Notes under the pieces: model-generated | Told to the model about the DNA's origin: nothing | Databases searched by the model: none | Seen by the model: the letters and a program-made list of their open reading frames with translations, nothing else | In this document: positions 63,753 through 64,000 of the stretch, piece after piece | Layout of the letters: each line of letters opens with the position of its first letter | Position numbering within the stretch: position 1 is the first letter of the stretch | Made by a program: the position numbers and the translations under genes | NCBI RefSeq assembly: GCF_900102215.1 | Contig: NZ_FNBG01000007.1 | Coordinates: 62,001 to 126,000 of the forward strand | Direction of reading: 5' to 3' | DNA: 64,000 nt | Origin: Fontibacillus panacisegetis | GTDB taxonomy: Bacteria > Bacillota > Bacilli > Paenibacillales > Paenibacillaceae

Positions 63753-64000
63753 TTATGACAAATCACTAACATGCAGCATCGTTTTGAGTCTCTCAAGTTC
63801 AATATTTGTGACGATCCCGGTCTCATGCCAGTGTCTGGCGCATCCACAGTAATTCAACAGTACACACTGTGGTTCATAACCAAGCTCCTTCGCTTTGTAT
63901 CCTCCAGAGATGAGGTTCAAAGGGCATGCTACCCCGACGATACCAATATTCCCCCTATCCTCATGTTGATGTCCAAATGCTGTAGAAGCATGCGGGATCA
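63753..64000 (-). CDS. DUF116-family protein, 5' part outside the window
   Basis: The C-terminal 82 residues of a DUF116 protein. Cys-rich motifs GVACPLNLISGGYKAKELG and LLNYCGCARHWH suggest a metal or cluster site. The family is often predicted to be membrane-linked; function is unknown. A decayed copy of the C-terminus lies at 57.13 kb. The 5' end is cut by the window. Confidence 0.75.
   Translation of the reverse strand, partial: IPHASTAFGHQHEDRGNIGIVGVACPLNLISGGYKAKELGYEPQCVLLNYCGCARHWHETGIVTNIELERLKTMLHVSDLS

Overview
The window looks like a chromosomal segment of a low-GC Gram-positive bacterium close to Paenibacillus. The grounds are purine-rich Shine-Dalgarno sites, OmpR-type two-component pairs beside ABC transporters, a perfect CIRCE box, a TPP riboswitch, a SigO/RsoA/YvrJ-like set, a Gram-positive type IV pilus cluster and secreted proteins with Big2 and FN3 domains. 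No rRNA, tRNA, CRISPR array, phage or intact insertion sequence was seen. The species call is inference.

Layout. 0-8 kb: a two-component system, a membrane-anchored protein and an iron/phosphonate-type ABC importer with two paralogous anchored binding proteins. 8.4-13.9 kb: a DUF1801 protein, an ABC-F protein behind an attenuator-like leader, a secreted propeller/Big2 protein and a hypothetical. 14-20.3 kb: two peptide/drug-type ABC exporters, one with a MerR regulator and a MerR-type promoter, the other flanked by its response regulator and kinase. 20.4-21.3 kb: a split sigma factor divergent from a YvrJ-like protein, with matching promoter-like motifs facing both ways. 21.3-24.7 kb: an oxidoreductase, an SGNH hydrolase and small unknowns. 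25-31 kb: alpha-glucan phosphorylase, a NAGPA-domain secreted protein, a DUF559-type nuclease-like protein, an oxidoreductase and a CYTH protein. 31-37.8 kb: chemoreceptor, DUF4097-like protein, TetR regulator, PstS-like membrane protein and HtpG under CIRCE. 37.9-41.2 kb: tenA-thiM-thiD-thiE behind a TPP riboswitch. 41.3-42.4 kb: iron alcohol dehydrogenase. 42.7-57 kb: type IV pilus genes (pilB-T-C-A-D-MN-O), a very large secreted protein on the opposite strand, and three minor-pilin-like genes. 57-64 kb: a decayed DUF116 fragment, a secreted alpha-amylase, a LacI regulator, a universal stress protein, a MATE exporter and a DUF116 gene cut by the window edge.

Links. The phosphorylase (25.0 kb) and amylase (60.2 kb) promoters share two operator-like words, so the LacI regulator at 60.5 kb and/or CcpA probably co-control extracellular starch breakdown and intracellular glucan phosphorolysis. 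The thi operon is a thiamine salvage set.

The most unusual structure is an intergenic element present three times (16.6, 27.9 and 28.95 kb). It has four short TGCA dyads spaced about 50, 60 and 50 bp, and in at least two copies they are arranged as two inverted pairs. I recognise no named family for it. The ABC-F leader and the divergent split-sigma promoters are the next most interesting regulatory signals.
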